Assembly (NCBI GenBank): GCA_007695355.1
Contig: REDX01000254.1
Coordinates: 1 to 47,036 of the forward strand
Length of the DNA: 47,036 nucleotides
Origin: Planctomycetota bacterium
GTDB taxonomy: Bacteria > Planctomycetota > UBA11346
Reading direction: 5' to 3'
Part shown: one piece after another, positions 24,934 through 34,886 of the stretch
Numbering within the stretch: the stretch's first letter is position 1
How the letters are laid out: each line of letters opens with the position of its first letter
Position numbers and translations under genes: made by a program
The notes under the pieces: generated by a model
The model's input: only the letters and a program-made list of their open reading frames with translations
Databases searched by the model: none
What the model was told of the DNA's origin: nothing

Positions 24934-25896
24934 ATGCATCAGGTCGCTATTATCGGTTCTGGCCCTGCCGGTTACACCGCCGCCATCTACAATGCCCGCG
25001 CCAATCTTGAGCCAGTTCTCTTTACCGGCGAACAGGCCGGCGGACAGCTGACGACTACCACCGATGTCGAGAATTTCCCTGGTTTTCCGGAAGGGATTAT
25101 GGGGCCGGAGTTAATGTCGCGCATGGAGCAGCAGGCGACGCGCTTTGGTACCACCGTCAAGATGGGCTGCATGGTCACCAAGATTAATCGCCACGATGAC
25201 GGCACCTTTACCCTCACCTGGAATGATCTCTACCAGGGGCAAGAGGAGAGCGCCCAGTTTCGCAGCGTGATTATTGCCACAGGTGCCAGCGCTCGCTACA
25301 TGGGCTTGCCCGGTGAAGCGGAATTCCTTGATGGCACAGGACGCAAGACGGGCCTTACCGCCTGTGCCACCTGCGATGGCGCCTTTTACAAGAACGTCCC
25401 GGTCTGCGTGATTGGCGGTGGTGATACCGCCGCTGAAGAGGCCACCTTTCTTACCAAGTTTGCCAGCAAGGTGTACCTGATCCATCGCCGTGATGAATTG
25501 CGCGCCTCCAAGGTGATGGCCGATCGGGTGCTGAGACAGGAAAAAGTTGAGCCGTTGTGGAATACCGTGCTCAAGGGCTATCTCACCGATGATGCTGGTA
25601 AGATGCGGGCGGTATCCTTGGCCAATACTGAAACCGGTGAAGAGCGGGAATTGGAAGTAAAGGGTGTGTTTATGGCCATTGGCCACACCCCCAATACCAG
25701 CTTTCTCAAAGACACTGGAGTGAAGTTGGATAGTTCCGGATATATCGAAGTCGAGGGCGGTTGTCGGACTTCGGTGCCCGGCCTATTTGCTGCCGGCGAT
25801 GTTCGTGACACCACCTATCGCCAGGCGGTCACCGCAGCTGGCATGGGCTGTATGGCGGCCCTTGAGGCGGAACGCTATTTGGAGGGCGGCCACTAA
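24934..25896 (+). CDS. trxB: Thioredoxin reductase
   Basis: GSGPAGYTAAIYNARA, CATCDGAFYKN active site, GGGDTAAEEATFL, FAAGDVRDTTYRQAVTAAG. Confidence 0.95.
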   Translation: MHQVAIIGSGPAGYTAAIYNARANLEPVLFTGEQAGGQLTTTTDVENFPGFPEGIMGPELMSRMEQQATRFGTTVKMGCMVTKINRHDDGTFTLTWNDLYQGQEESAQFRSVIIATGASARYMGLPGEAEFLDGTGRKTGLTACATCDGAFYKNVPVCVIGGGDTAAEEATFLTKFASKVYLIHRRDELRASKVMADRVLRQEKVEPLWNTVLKGYLTDDAGKMRAVSLANTETGEERELEVKGVFMAIGHTPNTSFLKDTGVKLDSSGYIEVEGGCRTSVPGLFAAGDVRDTTYRQAVTAAGMGCMAALEAERYLEGGH

Positions 25897-25913
25897 GCCG
25901 CCGCGAAAATTCC

Positions 25914-27446
25914 GTGCCGCCCATTACCATCCGTTGCCCCCGCTGTCATCGTTCGGTGGAATTGCGTCATGGCCGGGTTGGCCAGGTGACCTGCCCCCAC
26001 TGCGGTCACCGCTGGGTGCCGCGTCGGGATCGCGGGGTTGGCGGCAGCGCTCCAACGGACCGGGTGAAGGGACTGTCGGGAACGATGAGGACCCCTTTGG
26101 TGCCGCCGCCGGCACTGCGTCCACTGCCGCCGGTGCAAACGACCCCGGCGATGGAGCCGCCGGGGCCAGCTGCGCAGCCGACCCCAGAGGTTCAGCAATC
26201 TCAAGTGCGCTCGCGGGCGCGGCTGCGGGTATCCGATGTCGTCTCGCGGACCTTAGACCCCCATGCTCCGCCTCCTTCAGACAGCCCTGGTTCCAAGGCT
26301 GCTGCCGGTTGGGGCTTGCTCGATGATTTGGCCGCCGGTGATGATCGTGCTCCCGGCGATGCCAAAGATCAAGCGGATCGGGATGCCCTTGCCCAGGCCC
26401 CTGCCAAGTCACCGTCGACTCCCGTCCCGCCACCACAGGATTGGAAAGAGCCGGCCGCAACCCGCGATCGTGTCGCCGCGCCTGCTGATAAGCCCGATAG
26501 TCAGCGTCTCTGGCGTTCGCAGAAAGATCCTTTGGTGGGTCGCGAACTGCGTGGCTTGCGGATTGAGCGTAAGATTGGCGAGGGAGGCATGGGCTCGGTA
26601 TATGAGGCCCTGCAACTGAGTTTAGAGCGCAAAGTTGCGCTTAAGGTGCTGAGTCCACGTTTGCGGGGTAATGCTCAATTTATTGCCAAGTTAGAAGCCG
26701 AAGCGAAGATATTGGCGCGGGTGAACCACCCCAATATCCTTCATGTCTATGATTTTGGTGAGGATCCTACCATTGCCATTTATTATATGGTTATGGAGTT
26801 TATTGATGGCTCTGATCTCACCGAACTCTTGCAGCGCCGTCGCCGTTTGGGACAGGTTGAAGCCTTAGAAATCATCCGTCAGGCAGCTCTCGGATTGGAT
26901 GCGGCGGCGCAAAATGGCATTATCCATCGCGATGTGAAGCCCGATAATATCATGATTACCAAGGATGGCGTTTGTAAGGTCAGCGACTTTGGACTCGCCA
27001 CCGATATCGGCGTCAGCACCGGCGAAGCGGACAAGGGCAAAATGCGGGTGGGCACCCCCGCTTTTATGAGCCCTGAACAATGTCAAGGCGCTCTGCTTGA
27101 CGTACGTTCTGACGTCTATTCCTTAGGCTGCACGGCTTTTGTTGCTCTCACCGGTCAGCTTCCCTTTGAGGCCGAATCCCCGTTTGAGATTATGCTGCAG
27201 CATCGAACCGTGCCGCCGCCCTCCCTTCGTGCTGAACACGCGTCCATTGATCCGGATGTCGAGGTCCTGATCCACCGTATGATGGCGAAACGACCAGCTG
27301 ATCGTTTTCCCTCGATGGGCCAATTGGCTCAGGAGTTGAAAGGACTTATCGATCGCCTGCTTGCCAGTGGAAGTGGCGCTTCCCAGGCCCCGATAACTCA
27401 GGAGATGTTTCCAGGTCTGCCAGACTGGCTCTCAGAGGAGTCATAA
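25914..27446 (+). CDS. Serine/threonine protein kinase with N-terminal zinc ribbon
   Basis: CPRCHRSVEL...CPHCGHRW; GEGGMGSVYEA, HRDVKPDNIM, DFGLATD, GTPAFMSPEQ. Confidence 0.93.
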   Translation: MPPITIRCPRCHRSVELRHGRVGQVTCPHCGHRWVPRRDRGVGGSAPTDRVKGLSGTMRTPLVPPPALRPLPPVQTTPAMEPPGPAAQPTPEVQQSQVRSRARLRVSDVVSRTLDPHAPPPSDSPGSKAAAGWGLLDDLAAGDDRAPGDAKDQADRDALAQAPAKSPSTPVPPPQDWKEPAATRDRVAAPADKPDSQRLWRSQKDPLVGRELRGLRIERKIGEGGMGSVYEALQLSLERKVALKVLSPRLRGNAQFIAKLEAEAKILARVNHPNILHVYDFGEDPTIAIYYMVMEFIDGSDLTELLQRRRRLGQVEALEIIRQAALGLDAAAQNGIIHRDVKPDNIMITKDGVCKVSDFGLATDIGVSTGEADKGKMRVGTPAFMSPEQCQGALLDVRSDVYSLGCTAFVALTGQLPFEAESPFEIMLQHRTVPPPSLRAEHASIDPDVEVLIHRMMAKRPADRFPSMGQLAQELKGLIDRLLASGSGASQAPITQEMFPGLPDWLSEES

Positions 27447-27553
27447 GCGGTGGCGGCGACATGTGTGCTAACGGGATTCGCACCGGTCTTTGCACGGCTA
27501 TCACAGGCTTTTGCTGAGCCGCAGCGAAGTCTTACAGGTTCTATGGGGGCGTC

Positions 27554-29419
27554 ATGGGCTTTGTGAGTCCCCTCGCCCTATTGGGCCTCGCTGCCATCGC
27601 CCTGCCTATTTTGATCCACCTCCTGGTGCGTCAGCGTCCCCGTCCCCGGGATTGGGCGGCCATGGCTTGGCTGGCGGCGGCGGTGGTCCAAGCCCAGCGC
27701 CGCTATCGGCTCACCAATTTTCTCCTTCTGCTTTTGCGCTGCTTAGCGGTTGCCCTCATCGCTTTGGCAGTGGCCCGTCCTTTGATCAGCGGCCTTGGTG
27801 GCGGTGGCAGTCTAGTATTGGTGGTGGATATGAGCACGAGCATGGGCGAGACCGCTTCTGGCCGTCCGCTCTCCACCCTTGCGGCTGAGTGGGAAACCCT
27901 CGATCCGCCCTTTGCCGAGGTGGTGGTGCTTACCGTTGGTGAAAGCGTTCTTCCCCGGCATCGCGGAAGTTGGGCCGAAGCGCTGCGGGTGCTCGAAGGC
28001 CTAGAGGTGGACACCATGGCTGGCGGCCTCGATGCCGCTGCCACGGAAAGCCAGGAGCAGCGCTTATTGGACGCGGTGCCAGCGCGCTCGGTGGTGCTCC
28101 TCATTTCTGACTTTCGCCAGGACCGCGGCGAGGCGGTGGAGGAGGTGTTAAACCCGGTGGCCAGCGCCGTGCACCGTCTGCGCTTGGGCGATGATGGGCC
28201 CAATGCCCTGGTTACTGCCGTCGAGCCCCCAGTTGACGCTTTGCCCGGCCGGCCTAGCCGTTTGCGCCTGCGCATCCTTGGTGAAAGCGAGGAGGGCTGG
28301 CTGCAGATTAACCAGGGCAACCCGGAGTTAGTCCGCCTGCAGGGCAGTGAGAACGATGGGCAAGGTCGCTGGTTAACCTTGGATGTGCCGCCGCTGCCAG
28401 TCGGCCAGTATCTCATTCGCCTCGAACTTGTCGATCAGGGTTTGAGCGCTGATAATGTTGTGGAATATCCCCTGCGGGTGCGCTCTGGCCTCCAGGTCTT
28501 TGGGGTGCTAGACCAGCCGAGTTTTGTCGACACCGCCTTGGAAGCGGATCCGGCGCGCATTGACTACCGCCAGTTGAGTCCTGCTGCAGTCGCAGCAACG
28601 CCCTTGCCGAGCCCTGGTGGTTTGTTGGTCCTGCGCGAGCGCGCGCCGCTTTCTTTGCCCATTCTCGAGTGGATCGGCGAGGGGGGGCTGGTGTGGGCCG
28701 ACTGGTCGATATTGCAGGCCGACCCTCGGCTGGCCGAGGTCGTAGCCGCCCGTGTAGAGCACCTTGAGGGGGCCGCCTCGGGCCGGCTCCATTCTGGCGA
28801 GGCCGACCTCGATACCAATTTCGCCCGCACCGTGGTTGAAAGCTGGGGAGCCTTGCGCGCTCGCGATGAAGATCGTCCCCTGGAATCGTTGCTTACGGCC
28901 GGGGAAAGCACGGTGATCGGGGTTTTTCCTTATGGGCGTGGCTGGATTATTGTTGAGGCTGATGGCGTTGCCAGAGATACAGCCTTCCGCACCACTGGCG
29001 CCCTCCCTGAGTGGGTGGTGCGCACGGTGCGTCGGCTTAGCGCCCGAGTTGACCGACCCTGGCAGTTGGAGAGTGGCACCCGCCCAGACCGCCCGTGGCA
29101 GCTCATGCGCGGCGGCGAGCGGCGGCAGCTGGATCCGACGATGCCGGCAAATCTGCGCCCTGGCTGGTGGGCCGTAGACCACCAGCACCCGGATTATGCC
29201 GAAGACCCTGCTCCGGTCCCGGGCCTAGTGGTGCTACCAAATGTTGAAGAGGGCATTCTTCGCGCCTTGCCCGGCACCCAGGCCTGGAGTGACACTGGGG
29301 TTATTGACGCTGCCCAGGGATCCCGGGACTGGGCGCTGTGGATCCTTCTCGCCCTGCTGGGCCTGCTGTTAGCTGAGGGCGCCTTTGCCGCCTGGGCCGG
29401 GAGAACCTATGGGCGCTGA
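27554..29419 (+). CDS. BatA-like membrane protein with VWA domain
   Basis: MGFVSPLALLGLAAIALPILIHLLVRQRPR; LVVDMSTSMGE MIDAS-like motif; C-terminal TM. Confidence 0.85.
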   Translation: MGFVSPLALLGLAAIALPILIHLLVRQRPRPRDWAAMAWLAAAVVQAQRRYRLTNFLLLLLRCLAVALIALAVARPLISGLGGGGSLVLVVDMSTSMGETASGRPLSTLAAEWETLDPPFAEVVVLTVGESVLPRHRGSWAEALRVLEGLEVDTMAGGLDAAATESQEQRLLDAVPARSVVLLISDFRQDRGEAVEEVLNPVASAVHRLRLGDDGPNALVTAVEPPVDALPGRPSRLRLRILGESEEGWLQINQGNPELVRLQGSENDGQGRWLTLDVPPLPVGQYLIRLELVDQGLSADNVVEYPLRVRSGLQVFGVLDQPSFVDTALEADPARIDYRQLSPAAVAATPLPSPGGLLVLRERAPLSLPILEWIGEGGLVWADWSILQADPRLAEVVAARVEHLEGAASGRLHSGEADLDTNFARTVVESWGALRARDEDRPLESLLTAGESTVIGVFPYGRGWIIVEADGVARDTAFRTTGALPEWVVRTVRRLSARVDRPWQLESGTRPDRPWQLMRGGERRQLDPTMPANLRPGWWAVDHQHPDYAEDPAPVPGLVVLPNVEEGILRALPGTQAWSDTGVIDAAQGSRDWALWILLALLGLLLAEGAFAAWAGRTYGR

Positions 29420-31589
29420 AGGCCAACGGGATTTTATTTTTCAGTACGCTGCCGGCTGGCATCTCTACCTCGCCCTGCTGGCCTGCGCCCTCCTGGCTTG
29501 GTGGGCTTGGCGTCATTATGGGCCGGCCCCCGCCGGGGCCCCCGGGCGCCTGGTCCGTGGTTGCCGTGCCCTGGCCCTGGTGGCGATTATTTTCGCCCTC
29601 TGTGGCCCGGCCTGGCGCAGTGTTTCCAACCATATCATCCCCGGCCGTATTCTGGTGTTGGTCGATGCATCGGCCTCCATGGCGCGGGCCGATGGCCCCC
29701 AGGATCAGCCCCGCATTCTCGCCGCCCGGGACCTTTATCAGGCCTTAGCCGAACGCCTGCCCGAGTTAGGAGCGCAGGCTGAATGGCGGGCCATTGGCGG
29801 CGTTTCGGGGCCCATTGAAGCGGCGAGCATCAGCGAGGCGAGTGCGGTGGGCTCGCGCTCGCCCCTCGGCGATGAGATCCTCGGTGCCGCCCGCGCCCAC
29901 CCCGCTGACTTGCTGCTCGTGCTGTCTGATTTTCGCGTCACCGATGGCTCTAGTCTGGATGTAACCGCCGATGGCCTGCGTCGCTTGGATCTTTCGGCTT
30001 GGGCCCTGGGCGTTGGCGGCACCAGCATAGATCCGGAATTAGTCGTCGAAGAAGTGGAAGGCAGCCCCACCATCGCCCTTGGCGAGCGCCAACCTTTTAC
30101 TCTGCGGCTAAGCGCCCGCGGCCTTGATGCTACCCAGCCTTTACGGGTGGTGGTACGCGATGGCGAGGAAGTAGTGGCCGAATCGCTTATAGAACCCGAT
30201 CGTTTTCAAGAAGGACCGGAGTCCTACGCTCTGGAAGAGCGACTAGAAGTGGTATTGGGCGAGGAGGGGACCCGCGAGCTTCGCTTCAGCGTAGAGCAGG
30301 GAGAGCTGCGCACGCAATTGAGCCGTCAAGTCGAAGTCAGCACTCGTCGTCTCCAGGTACTCATGCTGGCCCATCGGCCGCGCTATGAAATGCGCTTTTT
30401 GCAAGTCGCTCTGCGCCGCGACCATAGCGTCGATGTCCATGCTTATCTCGCCGATGGTCGTTGGCGGCGCTGGTCGCCTTCGGGGCCCAGCGAGCTGCCC
30501 TTCACGATGAGCGCCCTGCGTGATTACGATGTGATTATTATTGGCGATATTGCGCCTTCGGCCCTCACCGCCCAGGCGCAATCGGCAATTGTTACCCACG
30601 TGCGTGAAAATGGTGCGGGTCTAGTGTGGATCCCCGGCGAAACCGGTAGCACTGCTCTCTTTCACCATGAAGAGCTGGGAAGCCTCTTGCCGGTGACGCT
30701 GCCGCCGGTTGCCGAACTGCGGGCCAGTTATCTCGATGATACCACGCTGAGCCTGCGGCGAACGGCCCTGGCTCGTGAATCCGCCCTTTTTGAGCCCGGT
30801 GATACCGACTGGTCGCAACTGCCCTATTTGCGCCGCATTGCCCGTATTGATGGCGTGCGCGATTTGGCCCGGGTATGGATGGAAGACGAGGCCGAGCGCC
30901 CGGCAGTGGTCTCAGCCCAGTTTGGCAATGGCACGGTAGTCCTTATTGCCGTGGATGACACCTGGCGCTGGCGGCGCAATGTGGGCGATGCCTATCTCCA
31001 TCGTTTCCATTCCCAAATCCTGCGCTTTGCCAGTCGCGCCCGCGCCTCGGGCGCCCGCCGCTGGCGCATTGATGCCTCGCCGTATCGGGTTGGCCCCGGG
31101 GAAACCTTCGCCCTCTCGGTACTGCCGCTGGGCAGCGACTATGATGTCGAGGCCCTGCCTGGGGTGGTAACCGTGGAATTACTGCGCGAGGATGAGCAGC
31201 GCCAGTTGGTGGAAGTGACCCAGGTTGACGGCGGTCTTTCCGGATATCGAGCCTCGGTATCGGCTCCAGGTCCGGGAACCTGGCGATTGACCATGGTGGA
31301 CGGACTTATCCCCGCCGAAGTCGCACCGGGAGGTTTGGTGGTCCAGCGGCCCAGCCTCGAATTGCGCGATCCCCGCTTTGATGCCGTGGCCATGGATCAA
31401 TTGGTTGCCGGAACTGGCGGTCGCGCCTTCGCCAGCGCAGAGGATTTGGTTCGTGCCTTGCCGGTGCTTTCTCGAGAGCGCCAGCGCGAAAGCTTTACCT
31501 CCCTCTGGGATTCCTGGTGGTGGCTCGCTGCGGTGGTTGGCCTACTGAGCCTCGAATGGTTTATTCGCCGCTGGTATCGCTTCCCGTGA
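29409..31589 (+). CDS. Membrane VWA-like protein (cognate of BatA-type gene)
   Basis: Two N-terminal TMs, ILVLVDASASMARADGP, C-terminal TM; overlaps upstream gene. Confidence 0.8.
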   Translation: MGAEGQRDFIFQYAAGWHLYLALLACALLAWWAWRHYGPAPAGAPGRLVRGCRALALVAIIFALCGPAWRSVSNHIIPGRILVLVDASASMARADGPQDQPRILAARDLYQALAERLPELGAQAEWRAIGGVSGPIEAASISEASAVGSRSPLGDEILGAARAHPADLLLVLSDFRVTDGSSLDVTADGLRRLDLSAWALGVGGTSIDPELVVEEVEGSPTIALGERQPFTLRLSARGLDATQPLRVVVRDGEEVVAESLIEPDRFQEGPESYALEERLEVVLGEEGTRELRFSVEQGELRTQLSRQVEVSTRRLQVLMLAHRPRYEMRFLQVALRRDHSVDVHAYLADGRWRRWSPSGPSELPFTMSALRDYDVIIIGDIAPSALTAQAQSAIVTHVRENGAGLVWIPGETGSTALFHHEELGSLLPVTLPPVAELRASYLDDTTLSLRRTALARESALFEPGDTDWSQLPYLRRIARIDGVRDLARVWMEDEAERPAVVSAQFGNGTVVLIAVDDTWRWRRNVGDAYLHRFHSQILRFASRARASGARRWRIDASPYRVGPGETFALSVLPLGSDYDVEALPGVVTVELLREDEQRQLVEVTQVDGGLSGYRASVSAPGPGTWRLTMVDGLIPAEVAPGGLVVQRPSLELRDPRFDAVAMDQLVAGTGGRAFASAEDLVRALPVLSRERQRESFTSLWDSWWWLAAVVGLLSLEWFIRRWYRFP

Positions 31590-31659
31590 GTTGGGGTTGT
31601 GCTGTCTGCGGGCAGTCGCTATGCTCTTAGTGACCTTGCCCAAGAATGAAGGAGACTCC

Positions 31660-32532
31660 ATGCCGCGATCCCTTGCCCATGATTATCGTATTGATTCCGG
31701 ACGCACCTTTTCCCTCAAGCGCTGCGAGAGTGGCGATACCGCCAAGATCTCCGGCAAAAAGGAAGCGCGTAAGCTCCTCGCTGATGGGGTGAAACGGATC
31801 GCCGAGTTGCAGGACCGCCTTTATGCCGAAGGCCGTTGGTCGGTACTGCTAGTTTTTCAGGCAATGGATGCCGCTGGCAAAGATGGAACCATTAAGCATG
31901 TCATGTCTGGGATTAATCCCCAGGGTTGCAGCGTTCATTCCTTCAAAAAACCCAGCGACGAGGAACTAGACCATGATTTTTTATGGCGCACCATCTGTCG
32001 TTTGCCCCGTCGCGGCCATATTGGCATCTTCAATCGCTCTTATTACGAAGAGGTGCTGATTACCAAGGTGCACCCCGAGATTATCGAGGCTCAGCGTCTG
32101 CCGGTAGTGCCCAAGGGCCGGCGTCTGTGGCAGGAACGCTATGAATCGATTACCGACTTCGAACGGCATCTCGCTCGCAATGGCACGGTTATTCGTAAAT
32201 TTTTCCTCAATCTTGGCTATGAAGAGCAGCGCAGTCGCTTCCTTCGGCGTATCGACGATCCTTCCCGCAATTGGAAATTCTCATCCTCCGATGTCAGCGA
32301 GCGCGGCCACTGGGACAGTTACCAAAAGGCCTACGAATCGGCCATCCGCGCCACTGCCGCCCCTCACGCTCCCTGGTTTGTGGTGCCCGCCGATAATAAA
32401 TGGTTTTCGCGCCTCGTTGTCGCCCAGGCGATTATCGATGCGCTCGAGGAAATCGATCCCCAATACCCCCAGGTCAGCAGCGAACAGCAAGCCCGCCTCC
32501 AAGACTACCGCTCTCGCCTCTCCCCAAGCTAA
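31660..32532 (+). CDS. ppk2: Polyphosphate kinase 2 family
   Basis: VLLVFQAMDAAGKDGTIKHVMSGINPQGCSVHSFKKPS; FNRSYYEEVLITKVHP. Confidence 0.9.
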   Translation: MPRSLAHDYRIDSGRTFSLKRCESGDTAKISGKKEARKLLADGVKRIAELQDRLYAEGRWSVLLVFQAMDAAGKDGTIKHVMSGINPQGCSVHSFKKPSDEELDHDFLWRTICRLPRRGHIGIFNRSYYEEVLITKVHPEIIEAQRLPVVPKGRRLWQERYESITDFERHLARNGTVIRKFFLNLGYEEQRSRFLRRIDDPSRNWKFSSSDVSERGHWDSYQKAYESAIRATAAPHAPWFVVPADNKWFSRLVVAQAIIDALEEIDPQYPQVSSEQQARLQDYRSRLSPS

Positions 32533-32704
32533 ATCACGATTTCCTTGAGGCTTTGTGGAATTGCAGGGGAGCGGGGGCTTGCCCTTGGCCGACGATGCGG
32601 ACCATCCTTGCCCGCAGGTGCTGGCGATGACCAGGCTTCGTCCTCGTCTGGGTGCTGTGCTCACTATTATCTCACCGTTTTATCCCTATCTGGAAAGGAT
32701 TCCC

Positions 32705-33943
32705 ATGGCCAAGCTCGCCATTGATGCCGTCGATCTCGCCGGCAAGCGCGTTCTCATTCGCGTCGATTTTAATGTCCCCATGAAAGATGGGGTGATCACC
32801 AATACCGCCCGCATTGATGCTGCCCTGCCCACCATCCGATACGCCCTTGATCAGGGTGCCAGCGTGGTGCTCATGAGTCATCTCGGCCGGCCCAATGGCC
32901 AGCCGGTGGCCAAATACTCCCTGGCCCCAGTGGCGGCCAAGCTGCAGGAGCTCCTTGGCCGGCCGGTAACCTTCCTGGATTCCTGCGTTGGTCCGGCGGT
33001 AGAGAGCGCTTGCGCTAATCTCGCCGCAGGCTCCGTCGTGCTCTTGGAAAATCTGCGCTTCCACATCGAGGAAGAGGGCAAGGCCAAGCAGGAAGACGGC
33101 ACCAGCATCAAGGCCGATGCGGCGGCGGTTGCCGCCTTCCGCGCCTCCTTAAGCAAGCTTGGCGATATTTACGTTAATGACGCCTTCGGCACCGCTCACC
33201 GCGCGCACTCCTCCATGGTGGGGGTTGATCTGCCCCTGCGCGCCAGTGGCTTTTTAATGAAGAAGGAGTTGGAGTACTTCTCCCGCGCCCTCGACAACCC
33301 CGATCGTCCCTTCCTTGCCATTCTCGGCGGGGCCAAGGTGGCGGATAAGATTCAGCTCATCGATAGCATGCTGGAGAAGGTCGATGAAATGATTATCGGC
33401 GGCGGCATGGCTTTCACCTTCCTCAAAGTCTCCCAGGGCATGGCCATTGGCAAATCCCTCTTTGATCCCAAGGGCGCGGAAATCGTCCCAGATCTGCTGA
33501 AAAAAGCTGAAGCCAAAGGGGTTAAGATACACCTGCCGGTGGATTTCGTTACGGCGGATAAATTCAGCGAAGACGCCACCGTTGGCAGCGCCAGCGCCGA
33601 GGCAGGCATCCCCGATGAGCTTGAAGGTTTGGACTGCGGCCCGGCCAGTCGCGAGCTGTTTTCAGAAGTCATTCTGCGTGCCAAGACCGTGGTCTGGAAT
33701 GGCCCCGCCGGCGTCTTTGAGCTGCGGCCTTTTCAGGGTGGCACCCGCTCGATGGCCGAGGCAGTTGCCGGGGCCACTGCCAAGGGGGCCACGACCATCG
33801 TTGGCGGCGGTGATACTGCCACCGCGGCCAAGATGTTCGGGGTTGAGGATCAGGTCAGCCACTCCTCCACCGGCGGTGGTGCCAGCCTGGAATTGCTGGA
33901 AGGCAAGACCCTGCCCGGCGTCGCCTATCTCAGTGATGCCTAA
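32705..33943 (+). CDS. pgk: Phosphoglycerate kinase
   Basis: [61 protein letters not shown]. Confidence 0.96.
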   Translation: MAKLAIDAVDLAGKRVLIRVDFNVPMKDGVITNTARIDAALPTIRYALDQGASVVLMSHLGRPNGQPVAKYSLAPVAAKLQELLGRPVTFLDSCVGPAVESACANLAAGSVVLLENLRFHIEEEGKAKQEDGTSIKADAAAVAAFRASLSKLGDIYVNDAFGTAHRAHSSMVGVDLPLRASGFLMKKELEYFSRALDNPDRPFLAILGGAKVADKIQLIDSMLEKVDEMIIGGGMAFTFLKVSQGMAIGKSLFDPKGAEIVPDLLKKAEAKGVKIHLPVDFVTADKFSEDATVGSASAEAGIPDELEGLDCGPASRELFSEVILRAKTVVWNGPAGVFELRPFQGGTRSMAEAVAGATAKGATTIVGGGDTATAAKMFGVEDQVSHSSTGGGASLELLEGKTLPGVAYLSDA

Positions 33944-33958
33944 TCAGTGATACCTAAG

Positions 33959-34009
33959 CTGAAACCAGGCCCCGGTCCTTGGGACCGGGGCCATGGGCCC
34001 AGGTTTCAG
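33959..34009 (+). terminator. Long two-tier hairpin after pgk, just ahead of next ATG
   Basis: CTGAAACC/GGTTTCAG outer arms; GGCCCCGGTCC-TTG-GGACCGGGGCC inner stem; no T-tract. Confidence 0.5.
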
Positions 34010-34011
34010 GG

Positions 34012-34548
34012 ATGAATCGTTCCCTCGCCATGCACTTTGCCGTATGGGTGGCCCTTTTGGCGCTGATCATTGCCGGGCGGTGGATTTTCCACGCGGCTGA
34101 TTTGCGCATTGCGCCGGTTTCCACCGCGTCGGCACCAACCCCAGAACTGCTGCGTCCCGCCAGTTTGGAAGAGTGGTCTTCCGACATTGTCAGCCTTGGC
34201 CGCCGGGGTCAGGGCAAATTATTGGTTTGGCAGGATCTTAGTGGCCGCTCCTGGCCCCCCGGGGCCTTGGTGTGGTGGCATGATGGCCAGCAAGAGCGCC
34301 TGGGATGGCGCTCCTTCACCCATCCTGGAGAGAGTTCGGCTGCAGTCAGTGAGGCGGAGGCCACCGTGGCGGCCTTGGTGCGAGGCATCGCCCAGGGAAG
34401 AGTGGTGCTTTACGCTCTCCCTGCCGATGATCACCTGCGCCAGCGCTTGGCCCAGGGCTTCCCTGGTTCGGCTCGCCTGCCCGCTGGTTTGGAGATCCTG
34501 CGGCCGCCGCTGTCGGGGGACCTAGGGGCGCCTCCGCTTGATCCTTAA
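34012..34548 (+). CDS. Membrane-anchored protein of unknown function
   Basis: MNRSLAMHFAVWVALLALIIAGRWIF TM segment. Confidence 0.65.
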   Translation: MNRSLAMHFAVWVALLALIIAGRWIFHAADLRIAPVSTASAPTPELLRPASLEEWSSDIVSLGRRGQGKLLVWQDLSGRSWPPGALVWWHDGQQERLGWRSFTHPGESSAAVSEAEATVAALVRGIAQGRVVLYALPADDHLRQRLAQGFPGSARLPAGLEILRPPLSGDLGAPPLDP

Positions 34549-34758
34549 ATAGCTTTTCATCAGTGGCTTACGCAATGCCCCGGGAGATCATCGTGAGGCG
34601 CCCTAGCGCTTTCTGGAGGGCGGGCTTCGATGCGTCAAACTGACCGTGCTGCGACGGAGTATGCCACACAGGACTTGCCACACCTGCCCTTCTCTCCTGG
34701 GCACCCTTGCTGGCTGCCCATACTACCTCCGGCCTCAGACTGATGAGCCATAATGGTC

Positions 34759-34876
34759 TTCGAGAAATACGTGGACTCTCGTTGGCTAATTGTCCGCCCT
34801 GTCGCCCGTGGCGGCTAGGGCATCCGGTCGCGATGAACGCTGCGGCGGGTTGTGCGTTGATCCCGTAAAGACGGGG
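34759..34876 (+). promoter_or_regulatory. Structured 5' leader of TPR operon (three hairpins)
   Basis: CGAGA/TCTCG, GCCCT-GT-CGCC-CGT-GGCG-GCT-AGGGC, CCCGT-AAAG-ACGGG. Confidence 0.4.
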
Positions 34877-34886
34877 GGAGATAGCA

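Noticed and set aside
34735-34780. Possible hammerhead ribozyme core (CTGATGAG...CGAGAAA)
   Set aside because: Stem II does not lead directly into GAA, extra bases are present and no proper stem III/cleavage site pairs; better read as a simple CGAGA/TCTCG hairpin.
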